64,000 nucleotides of DNA, taken from positions 1-64,000 of the forward strand of contig CAXTBN010000008.1 in assembly GCA_964242895.1 (NCBI GenBank), read 5' to 3'. Below the pieces are notes generated by a model. The model searched no databases, was not told where the DNA came from, and saw nothing but the letters and a program-made list of their open reading frames with translations. Both the position numbers and the translations under genes were made by a program. This document shows, piece after piece, positions 34,877 through 43,869 of this stretch (positions within the stretch are counted from its first letter, which is position 1; every line of letters starts with the position of its first letter). The stretch comes from JASLDZ01 sp964242895. GTDB lineage: Bacteria > Pseudomonadota > Alphaproteobacteria > Caulobacterales > Caulobacteraceae.

Positions 34877-34905
34877 ATCGCCCGGCCGCGCTGCGGCCGG
34901 GCGAT
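34877..34905 (+). terminator. Hairpin terminator after ctaE
   Basis: A perfect 13-base palindrome (atcgcccggccgc, loop gct, then its complement) lies 29 bases after the ctaE stop. It is followed by a short T-containing stretch (ttgcgtct). It probably ends the oxidase structural transcript, leaving surf1 to read-through or its own promoter. Confidence 0.7.
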
Positions 34906-34916
34906 TTGCGTCTGCG

Positions 34917-35732
34917 GTGAGGTGGGTGCGCGTGGCTAGGACGGCGACGGGCGCCCGCCGCGCCCCCCCTCGCCGGAAGCGCGCGCCCGCCGCGCCCGTG
35001 CGACGCGGGCCGGGCGTCGCAGCCACCCTGCTGGTCGCAGCCGGCGTGGCGATCCTGTGCGCGCTGGGCGCTTGGCAGGTGCAGCGGCTGCACTGGAAGA
35101 CGGCGCTGCTGCAGCGCATCGCCGCCCTGCAGGTCGCCCCCGCCGAGCCCCTGACCGTGGTGCTGAACCGGTTGGCGGACGGGAGGCCGGTCGACTTCTC
35201 GCGCGTGGTCACGTCCTGCGACGGCCTGGGCGAGCGTGAGGCCTATCTTTACGGCCTGCGCACCGACGGGCCTGGATGGCGTGAGATCTCCGCCTGCCGC
35301 CTGGGCTCCGGCCCCTACGGCTCGATCCTGGTGGACATGGGCTTCTCGCGCCAGGTCGGGATGCAGCCGCCGCGCGGCGAGCCCGTGACCCTGCGGTCCG
35401 GCGTGCTCGTCACCGGCGTGCTGCGCGCGCCCGAGCCGCCGCCGTGGTTCGCGAGCCTGGTCGCGCCGCCGGCCGGCCACCGCGGGGCGTCCGGCGAGTT
35501 CTACGGCCGCGACATCCCCGCCATGGCCGCCGCCGTCGGCGCGCCACGCCCCGCGCCGGTGATGCTGCTGCTGGAGCGGCCCGCTGCGGGCCCCGGCCTG
35601 ATCCCCGCGCCGCTGCCGACCGGCATCGAGAACAATCACCTGGGTTACGCCGTGACCTGGTTCGGCCTCGCGGTCGCCCTGGTGGGGGTGTGGATCGCCA
35701 CGGTGGTCGCCAGCCGGCGCGCCGGCCGCTGA
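34917..35732 (+). CDS. SURF1 family oxidase assembly protein
   Basis: SURF1 helps insert haem a into subunit I. The 271-residue frame has the standard two-helix layout: one helix near residues 33-52 (GVAATLLVAAGVAILCALG, followed by WQVQRLHWK) and a second near 245-263 (YAVTWFGLAVALVGVWI), with a periplasmic domain between. The first helix keeps the GxWQxxRxxWK motif. The start is uncertain: GTG at 34917 is the first, but a GTG at 34932 has aggtgg in a better position. The gene follows the ctaE terminator hairpin closely. Confidence 0.88.
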   Translation: MRWVRVARTATGARRAPPRRKRAPAAPVRRGPGVAATLLVAAGVAILCALGAWQVQRLHWKTALLQRIAALQVAPAEPLTVVLNRLADGRPVDFSRVVTSCDGLGEREAYLYGLRTDGPGWREISACRLGSGPYGSILVDMGFSRQVGMQPPRGEPVTLRSGVLVTGVLRAPEPPPWFASLVAPPAGHRGASGEFYGRDIPAMAAAVGAPRPAPVMLLLERPAAGPGLIPAPLPTGIENNHLGYAVTWFGLAVALVGVWIATVVASRRAGR

Positions 35733-35737
35733 CCCCG

Positions 35738-37126
35738 GTGCGCTACGTCTCCACGCGCGGCGAGGCGCCGCCCGTCGACTTCGCCGAAGCGCTGCTGGCC
35801 GGTCTCGCCCCCGACGGCGGCCTGTACACGCCCGAGGCTTGGCCGCAGCTGTCGCGCGAGGAGATCGCCGCCTTCGCGGGCCGCCCCTACGCCGAGGTCG
35901 CCGCCGCGGTAGTCGGGCGGCTCGCCGGCGACGCCCTCGCACCCGACGCACTACGAGCCATGTGCGACGCGGCCTACGCCACCTTCGCCCACCCGGCGGT
36001 GACGCCGCTCACGCAACTGGACGCCGACCTGTGGCTGCTGGAGCTGTTCCACGGCCCCACGCTCGCGTTCAAGGACGTGGCCATGCAGCTCCTGGCCCGG
36101 CTCTACGACGCCGTGCTGGCCGCCTCCGGCCGACGCCTGACGCTGACCGTCGCCACCAGCGGCGACACGGGCGGCGCGGCGGTGGAGGCCTTCCGCGGGC
36201 GGGAGAACATCCGCCTCGTGGTGCTCTTCCCCGACGGCCGCATCTCCGACGTGCAGCGCCGCTTCATGACCACCGCGGCCGACCCGAACGTCTCCTGCGT
36301 GGCCGTGGACGGCACGTTCGACGACTGCCAGGCGCTGGTGAAGGCGCTGTTCGCCGACGGCGCGCTGAAGCGCGAGGTCGACCTCTCCGGCGTCAACAGC
36401 ATCAACTTCGGGCGGATCGCCGCGCAGGCGGTGTACTACTTCGTGGCCGCCGCGGCGCTCGGCGCGCCGGAGCGCGCGGCGCGCTTCGTCGTGCCTACGG
36501 GCAACTTTGGCGACGCCTTCGCCGGCTACGCGGCCGTTCGCATGGGCCTGCCCGTCGCCGGGATCGAGGTGGCCGCCAACGGCAACGACATCCTGGCGCG
36601 CGCCCTGCGCGACGGCGTCTACGCCCGCGGCCCGGTGCGCGAGACGCAGTCGCCGGCCATGGACATCCAGGTCGCCTCCAACTTCGAGCGCCTCTACTTC
36701 GAGGCCGTGGGCCGCGACGCCCCCGAGACCGCCCGCGCCTTCCGGACCTTCGCCGCCGAGGGCGCGACCGGGCTGCCGAGCCAGGCCTTCGCCGAAGTGC
36801 GCCGCCTGTTCACCGGCGCCTCGGCCAGCGAGGCGCAGACGTCGGACGCCATGGCGCGCGCCTGGACGGAGAGCCGCACCCTGGTCGATCCACACACCGC
36901 CGTGGCCCTGTCCGTCGCCCGCCGCGCGCCCCCGGGCGGCGGCGCGCCGACCGTGGTGCTGTCCACCGCCCACCCGGCCAAGTTCCCCGACGCCGTGCGC
37001 GCCGCCACGGGCGCCGATCCAGGCCACGCCCTGGCCGACGCCCTCCTCTCCCTCCCCGAGCGCTTCACGCGCCTGCCGAACGACGAGCGCACCGTCGCCG
37101 ACCACCTCCGGGCCTTCGCCGCATGA
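35738..37126 (+). CDS. thrC: Threonine synthase
   Basis: ThrC converts O-phosphohomoserine to threonine with PLP. The 462-residue enzyme is of the long type. The N-terminus reads RYVSTRGEAPPVDFAEALL, the PLP lysine is Lys112 in GPTLAFKDVAMQ, and the phosphate-binding loop is ATSGDTGGAAVEAF. The NSINFGRIAAQAVYYF and VPTGNFGDAFAGY blocks are also present. It starts at the GTG at 35738, five bases after the surf1 stop, and its stop overlaps the ATG of the M16 peptidase gene (atga). Confidence 0.95.
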   Translation: MRYVSTRGEAPPVDFAEALLAGLAPDGGLYTPEAWPQLSREEIAAFAGRPYAEVAAAVVGRLAGDALAPDALRAMCDAAYATFAHPAVTPLTQLDADLWLLELFHGPTLAFKDVAMQLLARLYDAVLAASGRRLTLTVATSGDTGGAAVEAFRGRENIRLVVLFPDGRISDVQRRFMTTAADPNVSCVAVDGTFDDCQALVKALFADGALKREVDLSGVNSINFGRIAAQAVYYFVAAAALGAPERAARFVVPTGNFGDAFAGYAAVRMGLPVAGIEVAANGNDILARALRDGVYARGPVRETQSPAMDIQVASNFERLYFEAVGRDAPETARAFRTFAAEGATGLPSQAFAEVRRLFTGASASEAQTSDAMARAWTESRTLVDPHTAVALSVARRAPPGGGAPTVVLSTAHPAKFPDAVRAATGADPGHALADALLSLPERFTRLPNDERTVADHLRAFAA

Positions 37127-38391
37127 CCGCCCGTCTGCACACCCTGTCGAACGGCGTGCGCGTGGTCGCCGACCCCATGCCTGGGCTGGAGAGCTTCGCC
37201 CTGTCCGTCGTCGTGCGCGGCGGCGCTCGGTGGGAACCAGCGGAGCGCAACGGCTGGTCGCACCTCCTCGAGCACATGGTGTTCAAGGGCGCGGGCGCGC
37301 GCTCCTCCAAGGCCATCGTGGAGGCGATCGAGGCGGAGGGCGGCTGGATCAACGCCGCCACCGGCCAGGAGCGCACCAGCTACCAGGTGCGCGGCCTCGC
37401 CGGCGGCCTGCCGTTGGCCATGGAGGTGCTGGCCGACCTGCTGCGCCGCCCCGTGCTCGATCCCGAGGAGCTGGAGCGCGAGAAGGGCGTCATCGGCCAG
37501 GAGATCGCCGAGGCCGCCGACACACCTGACGATCGCGTGTTCGACCTCGCCCAGGGCCGCGCCTTCGCCGCCCAGCCGCTGGGCCGTCCCATCCTGGGCC
37601 TGGACGCCACGCTCGCCCCCGCCACGCGCGAAGCGCTGTCCGCATGGCGCGACGGCCTCTACGCCGATCCCTCGCGCCTGGTGATCGGCGCGGCGGGCGC
37701 GGTCGACGAGGGCGAGCTCCTGCGCCTGGCCGAGGCGGCGTTCGGCGACCTCGGCCCGCCCGCCGCGCCCGCGCCCGAGCCGGTCCCCGCCCGCTTCACC
37801 GGCGGCGTCACGGCCGAGACGCGGCGGCTGGAGCAGGCCCACCTCGTGCTGCTGCTTCCCGGCGTGGGGGTGCGCGACCCGGCGTGGCACGCGCAGCGCC
37901 TGTTCGCCGAGATCCTCGGCGGCGGCATGGCCAGCCGCCTGTTCCAGGAGGCGCGCGAGGTCCGCGGCCTCGCCTACGCCGTCGACGCCTACGCCGAGAG
38001 CTACGAGGACACGGGCCTGCTGGGCGTCTACGCCGGCACGGGCGCGGCCGAGGCGCGCGGCATGGCCGAGCTCGCCGCCGTGGAGATCCGCAAGCTGGCC
38101 GAGCGCGTCGAGCCCGACGAGCTGCACCGCGCCCGCGCCCAGGCCCGCTCGCAGATGGCCATGGCGCGCGAGCAGCCGCTGCACCGCGCCGAGCAGGCGG
38201 CGGCCCAGGCGCTGCTGTTCAACCGCCTGATCCCGCCCGCCGAGCTCGCCGCCGGCGTGGAGGCGGTCGACGCCGCCGCGCTTCGCGCCTACGGCGAGCG
38301 CGTGCTGGGCGGGGGCGCGGCGGCCGCGGCGGTGCTCGGCCCCAAGCGCGCGGGCGCGGCGGCCGACGCCTTCCTGCGCGCCGCCGCCTAG
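37123..38391 (+). CDS. M16 family zinc metallopeptidase
   Basis: The 422-residue protease is a mitochondrial-processing-peptidase-like M16B enzyme. The inverted zinc motif HLLEH lies at residues 47-51, with the third ligand Glu127 76 residues after His51 in KGVIGQEI. The C-terminal half is the second, non-catalytic M16 lobe, with FAEILGGGMASRLFQEARE and RGLAYAVDAY. The pairing thrC-M16 peptidase is common in alphaproteobacteria. The ATG overlaps the thrC stop, so translation is coupled. Confidence 0.94.
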   Translation: MTARLHTLSNGVRVVADPMPGLESFALSVVVRGGARWEPAERNGWSHLLEHMVFKGAGARSSKAIVEAIEAEGGWINAATGQERTSYQVRGLAGGLPLAMEVLADLLRRPVLDPEELEREKGVIGQEIAEAADTPDDRVFDLAQGRAFAAQPLGRPILGLDATLAPATREALSAWRDGLYADPSRLVIGAAGAVDEGELLRLAEAAFGDLGPPAAPAPEPVPARFTGGVTAETRRLEQAHLVLLLPGVGVRDPAWHAQRLFAEILGGGMASRLFQEAREVRGLAYAVDAYAESYEDTGLLGVYAGTGAAEARGMAELAAVEIRKLAERVEPDELHRARAQARSQMAMAREQPLHRAEQAAAQALLFNRLIPPAELAAGVEAVDAAALRAYGERVLGGGAAAAAVLGPKRAGAAADAFLRAAA

Positions 38392-38400
38392 GAGCTGGCC

Positions 38401-38856
38401 GTGACCCCGCTGGAGATGCTCAAGAGCGTCGGGATCGCCACCACGCGCGGCAGCCCGCAGGCGCGCGCCCTCAACCTGCGCCTGGAGGAGGTCGAGGCCG
38501 GCGAGGCGACCATGCGCCTGCCCTACGACGCCAAGCTGGTCGGCGACCCCGCCACCGGCGTGATCGCGGGGGGCGCGGTGACCACGCTGCTGGACCACAC
38601 CTGCGGCCAGGCGGTGTGGGCGGCGCTGAGCGATTTCGCCCCGATCGCCACGCTGGACCTGCGCATAGACTACATGCGCTCGGCCGAGCCGGGGCTCGAC
38701 GTGTGGGCGCGGGCGCACTGCTACAAGCTGACCCGCCACGTCGGCTTCGTCCGCGCCACGGCCTGGGACAAGGACCTGGACGACCCGGTCGCCACCGCCC
38801 AGGCCGCCTTCGCCCTGAACCGCCCCGGCTCGACGCGCGGGAGCGGCGAGGCGTGA
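38401..38856 (+). CDS. PaaI-like hotdog thioesterase
   Basis: The 151-residue single hotdog domain has the PaaI/YdiI-type motif GVIAGGAVTTLLDHTCGQAVWA, with the catalytic Asp in the long helix, and the TLDLRIDYMRSAEPG strand. Such enzymes hydrolyse acyl-CoA esters. The GTG start at 38401 follows taggag. Its stop overlaps the start of a second hotdog gene (gtga). Confidence 0.88.
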   Translation: MTPLEMLKSVGIATTRGSPQARALNLRLEEVEAGEATMRLPYDAKLVGDPATGVIAGGAVTTLLDHTCGQAVWAALSDFAPIATLDLRIDYMRSAEPGLDVWARAHCYKLTRHVGFVRATAWDKDLDDPVATAQAAFALNRPGSTRGSGEA

Positions 38857-39265
38857 GCGACGCCGCCGACCTGTTCGCGCCCATCCCCTACGCCGGCTTC
38901 CTGGGCCTGCGTTCGATGGTCGAAGACGGCGAGCTCCGCGGCGTGATGCCGTTCGCCGAGCACCTGATCGGCAATCCCACCATCCCGGCCCTGCACGGCG
39001 GCACGCTGGGCGCCTTCATGGAGCTGACCGCCATCGCCGAGCTGGCCCGGCGGCGCGGCGGCGGCCCCCTGCCCCGCACCATCGGCGTGACGGTGGAGTA
39101 CCTGCGCACCGGCCGCTCGCGCGACACCTGCGCCCGCGCCGAGGTGAAGCGCATGGGCCGGCGCATCGCCAACGTGGCGGTCGAGGCCTGGCAGGACGAC
39201 CGCGCCAAGCCTATCGCCCTGCTCTACGGCCGCTTCCTCCTGCCCACCGCGCCGGAACGGGACGC

Positions 39266-39269
<4 letters not shown>
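38853..39269 (+). CDS. PaaI-like hotdog thioesterase, second copy
   Basis: The 138-residue product is a second hotdog protein with PALHGGTLGAFMELTAIAEL, TIGVTVEYLRTGRSRDTC and a C-terminal LLYGRFLLP strand. The two adjacent hotdog proteins may act as a heteromer or have separate substrates. The GTG start overlaps the previous stop, and its own stop overlaps the start of the DUF2256 gene. Confidence 0.86.
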
Positions 39270-39439
<170 letters not shown>

Positions 39440-39460
39440 GTCGGGTCTAGCCTCCGTCGC

Positions 39461-39982
39461 ATGACGCTCCAGCTCCGCCGCGAGATCCTGGCCACCGCCA
39501 TCGGCGAGGTCGTGCTCCTGACGGACGGCGGCGGTCGCCTGCGCGCTGTCGATTTCACCGACCAAGCCACGCGGATGACCACCCTGCTCGACCGCCACTA
39601 CGGCCGAGGCGGCTGGCGGGCGAGGGAGGGCGCCGAGCCGCCCAGTTCCACGCACGCCGCCCTGTCGGCCTATTTCGCCGGCGACCTCCGCGCGCTGGAT
39701 GGGATCGAGACCGCCACGGGCGGCACGCCCTTCCAGCGGGAGGTGTGGGCGGCGCTCCGCCGGATCGCGCCGGGCGAGACCACCAGCTACGGCGCCCTGG
39801 CCTCGGCGATCGGCCGGCCCAGGGCGGTGCGGGCGGTCGGCGCCGCGAACGGGGCCAACCCGATCTCCCTGGTCGCGCCCTGCCACCGCGTGATCGGCGG
39901 CGGCGGCGCGCTGACCGGCTACGCCGGCGGGCTCGACCGCAAGTCGTGGCTGCTGGAGCACGAGAGCCGGCACGCGGCCTGA
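39461..39982 (+). CDS. ogt: Methylated-DNA-protein-cysteine methyltransferase
   Basis: Ogt removes alkyl groups from O6-alkylguanine in DNA by transferring them to its own cysteine. The 173-residue protein has the N-terminal domain, the helix-turn-helix segment TSYGALASAIGRPRAVRAVG with the arginine finger, and the acceptor in VAPCHRVIG. A ctag -10-like element lies 14 bases before the ATG and there is no clear ribosome site. Alkylation repair here stands alone, with no ada gene nearby. Confidence 0.94.
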   Translation: MTLQLRREILATAIGEVVLLTDGGGRLRAVDFTDQATRMTTLLDRHYGRGGWRAREGAEPPSSTHAALSAYFAGDLRALDGIETATGGTPFQREVWAALRRIAPGETTSYGALASAIGRPRAVRAVGAANGANPISLVAPCHRVIGGGGALTGYAGGLDRKSWLLEHESRHAA

Positions 39983-40027
39983 ACGCCTCCGCCCTCCTCG
40001 GCGACCACGCCCCGCCACACACCCCCG

Positions 40028-40110
40028 CGTCTCCCTCGGGCTTGACCCGAAGGTCCACCTTCGCCTCGCGCGTGTGATCCTGGCTCCTCGGGTCACGCCC
40101 GAGGGAGACG
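40028..40110. repeat. Dispersed palindromic intergenic repeat, copy 1
   Basis: The 14-base arms cgtctccctcgggc (40028-40041) and gcccgagggagacg (40097-40110) are perfect complements. Inside them ttgacccgaagg and cctcgggtcac continue an imperfect stem. A closely related element lies at 57631-57739. It fills most of the 167-base gap between ogt and the deacetylase-like gene, which holds no other feature. Confidence 0.85.
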
Positions 40111-40149
40111 GAGGGGATGGCTTGTGCGGGCGGATACGCCGCGCGTGGC

Positions 40150-41046
40150 TTACCCCGCCAGCTTCGCCGCCTCCCGATGCAGCGTCGAATGCCGCTGCGC
40201 CAGGGCCGAGATGTCCGCGCCGTAGCCGCCGCCGATCACGCCCGCCACCGACACCCCCGCCGCCCGCACCGTCTCCAGCACGTAGCGGTCGCGCGCCGCC
40301 AGCCCAGCGTCGCTGAGCGCCAGGCGGCCGAGCTTGTCGTCGCGGTGCGGATCGACGCCCGCGTTGTAGAAGACGAGGTCGGGCCGCACCGCGTCCAGCA
40401 GCCGCGGCAGGTGCTCGGCGACGACAGCGAGGTAGGCGGCGTCCTCCGTCCCGTCCGGCAGGTCGACGTCGAGGTCGCTGGTCGCGCGGCGCGCGGGGAA
40501 GTTCTTGGCCCCGTGCACGCTCCAGGTGAACACCCGCGGCTCGTGCTCGAAGATGAAGGCGGTGCCGTCGCCCTGGTGCACGTCGAGATCCACCACCAGC
40601 ACTTGGCCGACGGCGCCCTCGTCCAGCAGCGCGCGGGTGGCCACGGCCACGTCGTTGAAGGTGCAGAAGCCGGAGCCGTAACCCGCCGCCGCGTGGTGGC
40701 TGCCGCCCGCCGTGTTGCACGCCAGCCCGTGCTCCAGCGCGAGCCGCGCCGTGAGCAGCGTGCCGCCGACCGCCGCGCGCGAGCGGGCCGCCACCGAGGG
40801 CGTGATCGGCAGGCCGATGCGCCGCTCCACCTCGCGCGGGGCGTCCGCCTCGAAGATCATCCGCGCATAGGCGGGGTCGTGGACGGCGGTGACAAGCTCC
40901 CACGACGCGGGCTCGGGCTCGACGAAGCGTTCCACCACGCCGTCGGCCAGGAGCAGGTCCGCGAGCTGGGCGAACTTGTCCATGGGGAAGCGGTGGCCGG
41001 CCGGCATCTCGGCCCGGTAGGCGGGGTGGTGCACGACGGGGAGCAT
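40150..41046 (-). CDS. Histone deacetylase family protein
   Basis: The 298-residue arginase/deacetylase-fold enzyme has the paired active-site histidines in GGSHHAAAGYGSG, the metal-binding DLDVHQGDGT and the third ligand region YNAGVDPHRDD, plus the FNDVAVA block. It belongs to the class II-like bacterial deacetylases (AcuC/acetylpolyamine-type). Possible substrates are acetyl-lysine, acetylpolyamines or others; the sequence does not decide. It has its own ATG at 41046. Confidence 0.9.
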   Translation of the reverse strand: MLPVVHHPAYRAEMPAGHRFPMDKFAQLADLLLADGVVERFVEPEPASWELVTAVHDPAYARMIFEADAPREVERRIGLPITPSVAARSRAAVGGTLLTARLALEHGLACNTAGGSHHAAAGYGSGFCTFNDVAVATRALLDEGAVGQVLVVDLDVHQGDGTAFIFEHEPRVFTWSVHGAKNFPARRATSDLDVDLPDGTEDAAYLAVVAEHLPRLLDAVRPDLVFYNAGVDPHRDDKLGRLALSDAGLAARDRYVLETVRAAGVSVAGVIGGGYGADISALAQRHSTLHREAAKLAG

Positions 41047-41118
41047 GGACGGCGCAGGTGGGGGCCGGGCGCCGAAGCGCCAAGCCGGCCCGCGCCGCCT
41101 GCCGCTCAGGCCGCCTTG

Positions 41119-41904
41119 CTAGGCCGCCTGGGCGCGCCTGTACGCCTCGCCCACGAACTGCATCAGCGGCAGGTCGAACGGCATCTTGCTCGCCGTCTCG
41201 GGATTGGACAGCACCTCCATGTTCGCCTGCGCCGACTTGGCGATCATCGCGGGGTCGTCGCCGGTGAACTTCCTGACCTGCGTCATCCAGCGCTGCGCCA
41301 GATCCATGGCCTGCGGCGAGCCCGGATCGCCTTTGGCCTGCAGGTCGCGGCCTTCCGCGATCAGGGCGTCCCACTCGCGCATGACCTGCGTCTGATCGAA
41401 GTCGTCTCTGCGGGCCTTGATGATCTCCTGCTCGTCGGGCGTGAAGTGCCGTTCGTACACGGGCCTCACATCCCGCTCCCAATCCTCTGCGTTCATCTTG
41501 TCTGTCATCGCGGTCTCCCGGGTCAGGTGGGTGAGGTCGTCCGGGGAGAGGGCGCCGTCGCGGGCCAGCTTGGCGCGGGCGGCGGCCAGCAGCGCGAGGC
41601 CCCGGTCCGTCTCCGCGCGGCGGGTCTCCAGCACTTGCTGCTGCAGGGCCAGCACCGCGTCGAGGCTCGCTAGCCTGCCGGCCAGGAGCTCGCCGATGCG
41701 GGCGAGGCTGAGCCCCAGCCGCTTCAGCACGAGCACCTGGTGCAGCCGCGCCTGCTGGTCGGGCCCGTAGACGCGCCAGCCGGCATCGGTGCGGTGCGGG
41801 CGCACCAGCCCGGCCCGCTCGTAGACGCGCAGCGCCTTGGGGCTCACCCCCAGCCGCTCCGCCATCTCCGCCGGCCCGAACCACCGCTCCCCCGACCCGC
41901 CCAC
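41119..41904 (-). CDS. MerR family regulator with TipAS domain
   Basis: The 261-residue protein has a MerR helix-turn-helix (residues about 9-76, WFGPAEMAERLGVSPKALRVYERAG), a linking coiled coil, and a C-terminal TipAS-like all-helical domain (from about residue 135, ending MQFVGEAYRRAQ). TipAS domains bind thiopeptide and other multidrug ligands and activate transcription. The GTG start at 41904 has a good ggagg upstream. No obvious target gene (efflux pump or the like) lies next to it. Confidence 0.88.
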   Translation of the reverse strand: MGGSGERWFGPAEMAERLGVSPKALRVYERAGLVRPHRTDAGWRVYGPDQQARLHQVLVLKRLGLSLARIGELLAGRLASLDAVLALQQQVLETRRAETDRGLALLAAARAKLARDGALSPDDLTHLTRETAMTDKMNAEDWERDVRPVYERHFTPDEQEIIKARRDDFDQTQVMREWDALIAEGRDLQAKGDPGSPQAMDLAQRWMTQVRKFTGDDPAMIAKSAQANMEVLSNPETASKMPFDLPLMQFVGEAYRRAQAA

Positions 41905-41968
41905 GACACCGCCCTCCTCCAGACCGCACCTCCTGTGGGGCCGGTCCCAGGGGACGGGTCAAGCGGGG

Positions 41969-42466
41969 TCAGTCGTCGTCGCGGCCGACGCGCGCGCGGT
42001 GGCGCTCCACCTTCACGCGGCGGTCGTTCAGGGCGTCGGCGACCAGGCCGATGATGGCGCCGTAGAGCACGTGCACGGCGAAGCGCTCGGTGGCCACGCC
42101 GTCCGGCGCCTTGCGCTCGCCCTCGGTGACGCCGAGCTCCGGCAACACGCCGGCCACCGCCACCGCGTACACGCCCGCACCGAACAGGGCGCCCGAGAGC
42201 ACGCCGGGGATCGGCAGGTAGGGCCGCACCGATCCGTAGACGGCGCCCAGCCCCAGGCTCATGCCGTAGTGCCCGGCCTCCTCCAGCAGCATCAGCCCGT
42301 CGTCGCCCAGCCGCTCGCGCGCGCCGAAGGCGTCGTCCAGCCAGTCCTGCGTGGCCTCGGACAGGTTGTCCTTGAGCAGTCCCGCGTCCTTGCCGAACCA
42401 CTGGACGCCGGCGACCACCGCGCCCGCCACCAGCCCTCCGACCGCTCCCGCCGTCGCGCTGCGCAT
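41969..42466 (-). CDS. Hypothetical membrane protein
   Basis: The 165-residue protein has about three hydrophobic segments: residues 5-22 (TAGAVGGLVAGAVVAGVQW), 83-105 (IPGVLSGALFGAGVYAVAVAG) and 130-146 (FAVHVLYGAIIGLVADAL). A soluble helical part lies between the first two. The overall pattern faintly resembles DUF1440/YagU-type membrane proteins, but I do not claim it. It diverges from purD and lies 64 bases downstream of the MerR-TipAS gene start, on the same strand. Confidence 0.65.
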   Translation of the reverse strand: MRSATAGAVGGLVAGAVVAGVQWFGKDAGLLKDNLSEATQDWLDDAFGARERLGDDGLMLLEEAGHYGMSLGLGAVYGSVRPYLPIPGVLSGALFGAGVYAVAVAGVLPELGVTEGERKAPDGVATERFAVHVLYGAIIGLVADALNDRRVKVERHRARVGRDDD

Positions 42467-42555
42467 GCCTGATCTCCGTCCATGGTCCCCGCCGCCAACG
42501 GGTGCGCGCTCCGCGCCGTTCCCGCGGACGCTCGGGCGGGCTAGGAGCGGCGGCC

Positions 42556-43827
42556 ATGAACATCCTCCTCGTCGGCGCGGGCGGGCGCGAGCACGCGCTG
42601 GCCTGGAAGATCGCGCAGTCGCCGCAGCTGACGCGGCTGGTGCTCGCGCCGGGCTCTGACGGCATGGCCGCGCTGGGGGAGCGCCGCGCCGTGGCGGCGA
42701 CCGACGTGGACGGGCTCGTCGCGCTCGCGGCGGAGGTGGCGGCCGACCTGGTCGTGGTCGGGCCGGAGGCGGCGTTGGCCGCCGGCCTCGCCGACCGGCT
42801 CGCCCAGCAGGGGATCGCCTGCTTCGGCCCCACCGCCGCGGCCGCGCGCATCGAGAGCTCCAAGGCGTGGATGAAGGCGCTGGCCGCGCGCGCCGGCCTG
42901 CCCACCGCGCGGCATGCGGTCTTCGCCGACGCGGGCGAGGCCAAGGCGGCGCTGGGCGGCTTCGACCCGCCCTACGTGGTCAAGGCGGACGGCCTCGCGG
43001 CGGGCAAGGGCGTGGTGATCGCCGCCACGCACGCGGAGGCGGAGGCGGCGGTCGACGACATGCTGGGCGGCCGCTTCGGCGCGGCCGGCGCGCACGTGGT
43101 GATCGAGGAGCACATGGCGGGCGAGGAGGCCTCGCTGTTCGCCCTCTGCGACGGCGAGACCGTGATCCCGTTCGGCGGCGCCCAGGATCACAAGCGCGCC
43201 TTCGACGGCGACCGGGGCCCGAACACCGGCGGCATGGGGACCTACGCGCCCGCGCCGGTGCTCACCGCCGAGGTCGAGCGGCGCGCCATGGACGAGATCG
43301 TGCGCCCGGCCGCGGCGGCGCTCGCGGCGGAGGGCGCGCCCTACCGCGGCGTGCTGTTCGCCGGGCTGATGATCGCCGACGGCGCGCCGCGGCTCGTGGA
43401 GTTCAACGCCCGCTTCGGCGATCCCGAGTGCCAGGTGCTCATGCTGCGCCTGGAGAGCGACCTGCTGCCTTACCTGCATGCGGCTGCCGTGGGCGGCCTC
43501 GCCGCCCTGCCCCCGCCGACGTGGCGGCCGGAGGCGGCCGTCTGCGTGGTGCTGGCGGCGCAGGGCTACCCGGAAGCGCCGCGCACAGGCGGAGTCATCG
43601 AGGGGGCGGAGGCCGACTTCGGACCGGACGTGGTCGTGTTCCACGCCGGTGCGGCGCGCGGCGCCGGCGGCGTTCTGACGGCCGCTGGCGGCCGCGTGCT
43701 GAACGTGTGCGCCCGAGCGCCTACCCTCGCCGAGGCCCGCACGAAGGCCTACGCCGCCGTGGACCGCATCCGCTTCCCGGACGGCTTCCACCGCCGCGAC
43801 ATCGGTTGGCGCGCCCTGGGCGGCTGA
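42556..43827 (+). CDS. purD: Phosphoribosylamine-glycine ligase
   Basis: PurD makes glycinamide ribonucleotide in purine synthesis. The 423-residue ATP-grasp enzyme opens with NILLVGAGGREHALAWKI and has the ADGLAAGKGVVIA nucleotide loop and the EASLFALCDG strand. It also has QDHKRAFDGDRGPNTGGMG and the metal-binding EFNARFGDPECQ. A ctagga element 15 bases upstream doubles as a ribosome site (aggag), and the ATG is at 42556. The gene is a single unit. Confidence 0.96.
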   Translation: MNILLVGAGGREHALAWKIAQSPQLTRLVLAPGSDGMAALGERRAVAATDVDGLVALAAEVAADLVVVGPEAALAAGLADRLAQQGIACFGPTAAAARIESSKAWMKALAARAGLPTARHAVFADAGEAKAALGGFDPPYVVKADGLAAGKGVVIAATHAEAEAAVDDMLGGRFGAAGAHVVIEEHMAGEEASLFALCDGETVIPFGGAQDHKRAFDGDRGPNTGGMGTYAPAPVLTAEVERRAMDEIVRPAAAALAAEGAPYRGVLFAGLMIADGAPRLVEFNARFGDPECQVLMLRLESDLLPYLHAAAVGGLAALPPPTWRPEAAVCVVLAAQGYPEAPRTGGVIEGAEADFGPDVVVFHAGAARGAGGVLTAAGGRVLNVCARAPTLAEARTKAYAAVDRIRFPDGFHRRDIGWRALGG

Positions 43828-43869
43828 GCGCTTGCCCCCGCGCCGCCGGCCCGCCTAACGTCCGGCGCG

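Noticed and set aside
34917..34931. Alternative short starts of SURF1
   Set aside because: The choice between the GTG at 34917 and the one at 34932 cannot be made from sequence, so the longer was kept and the doubt noted.
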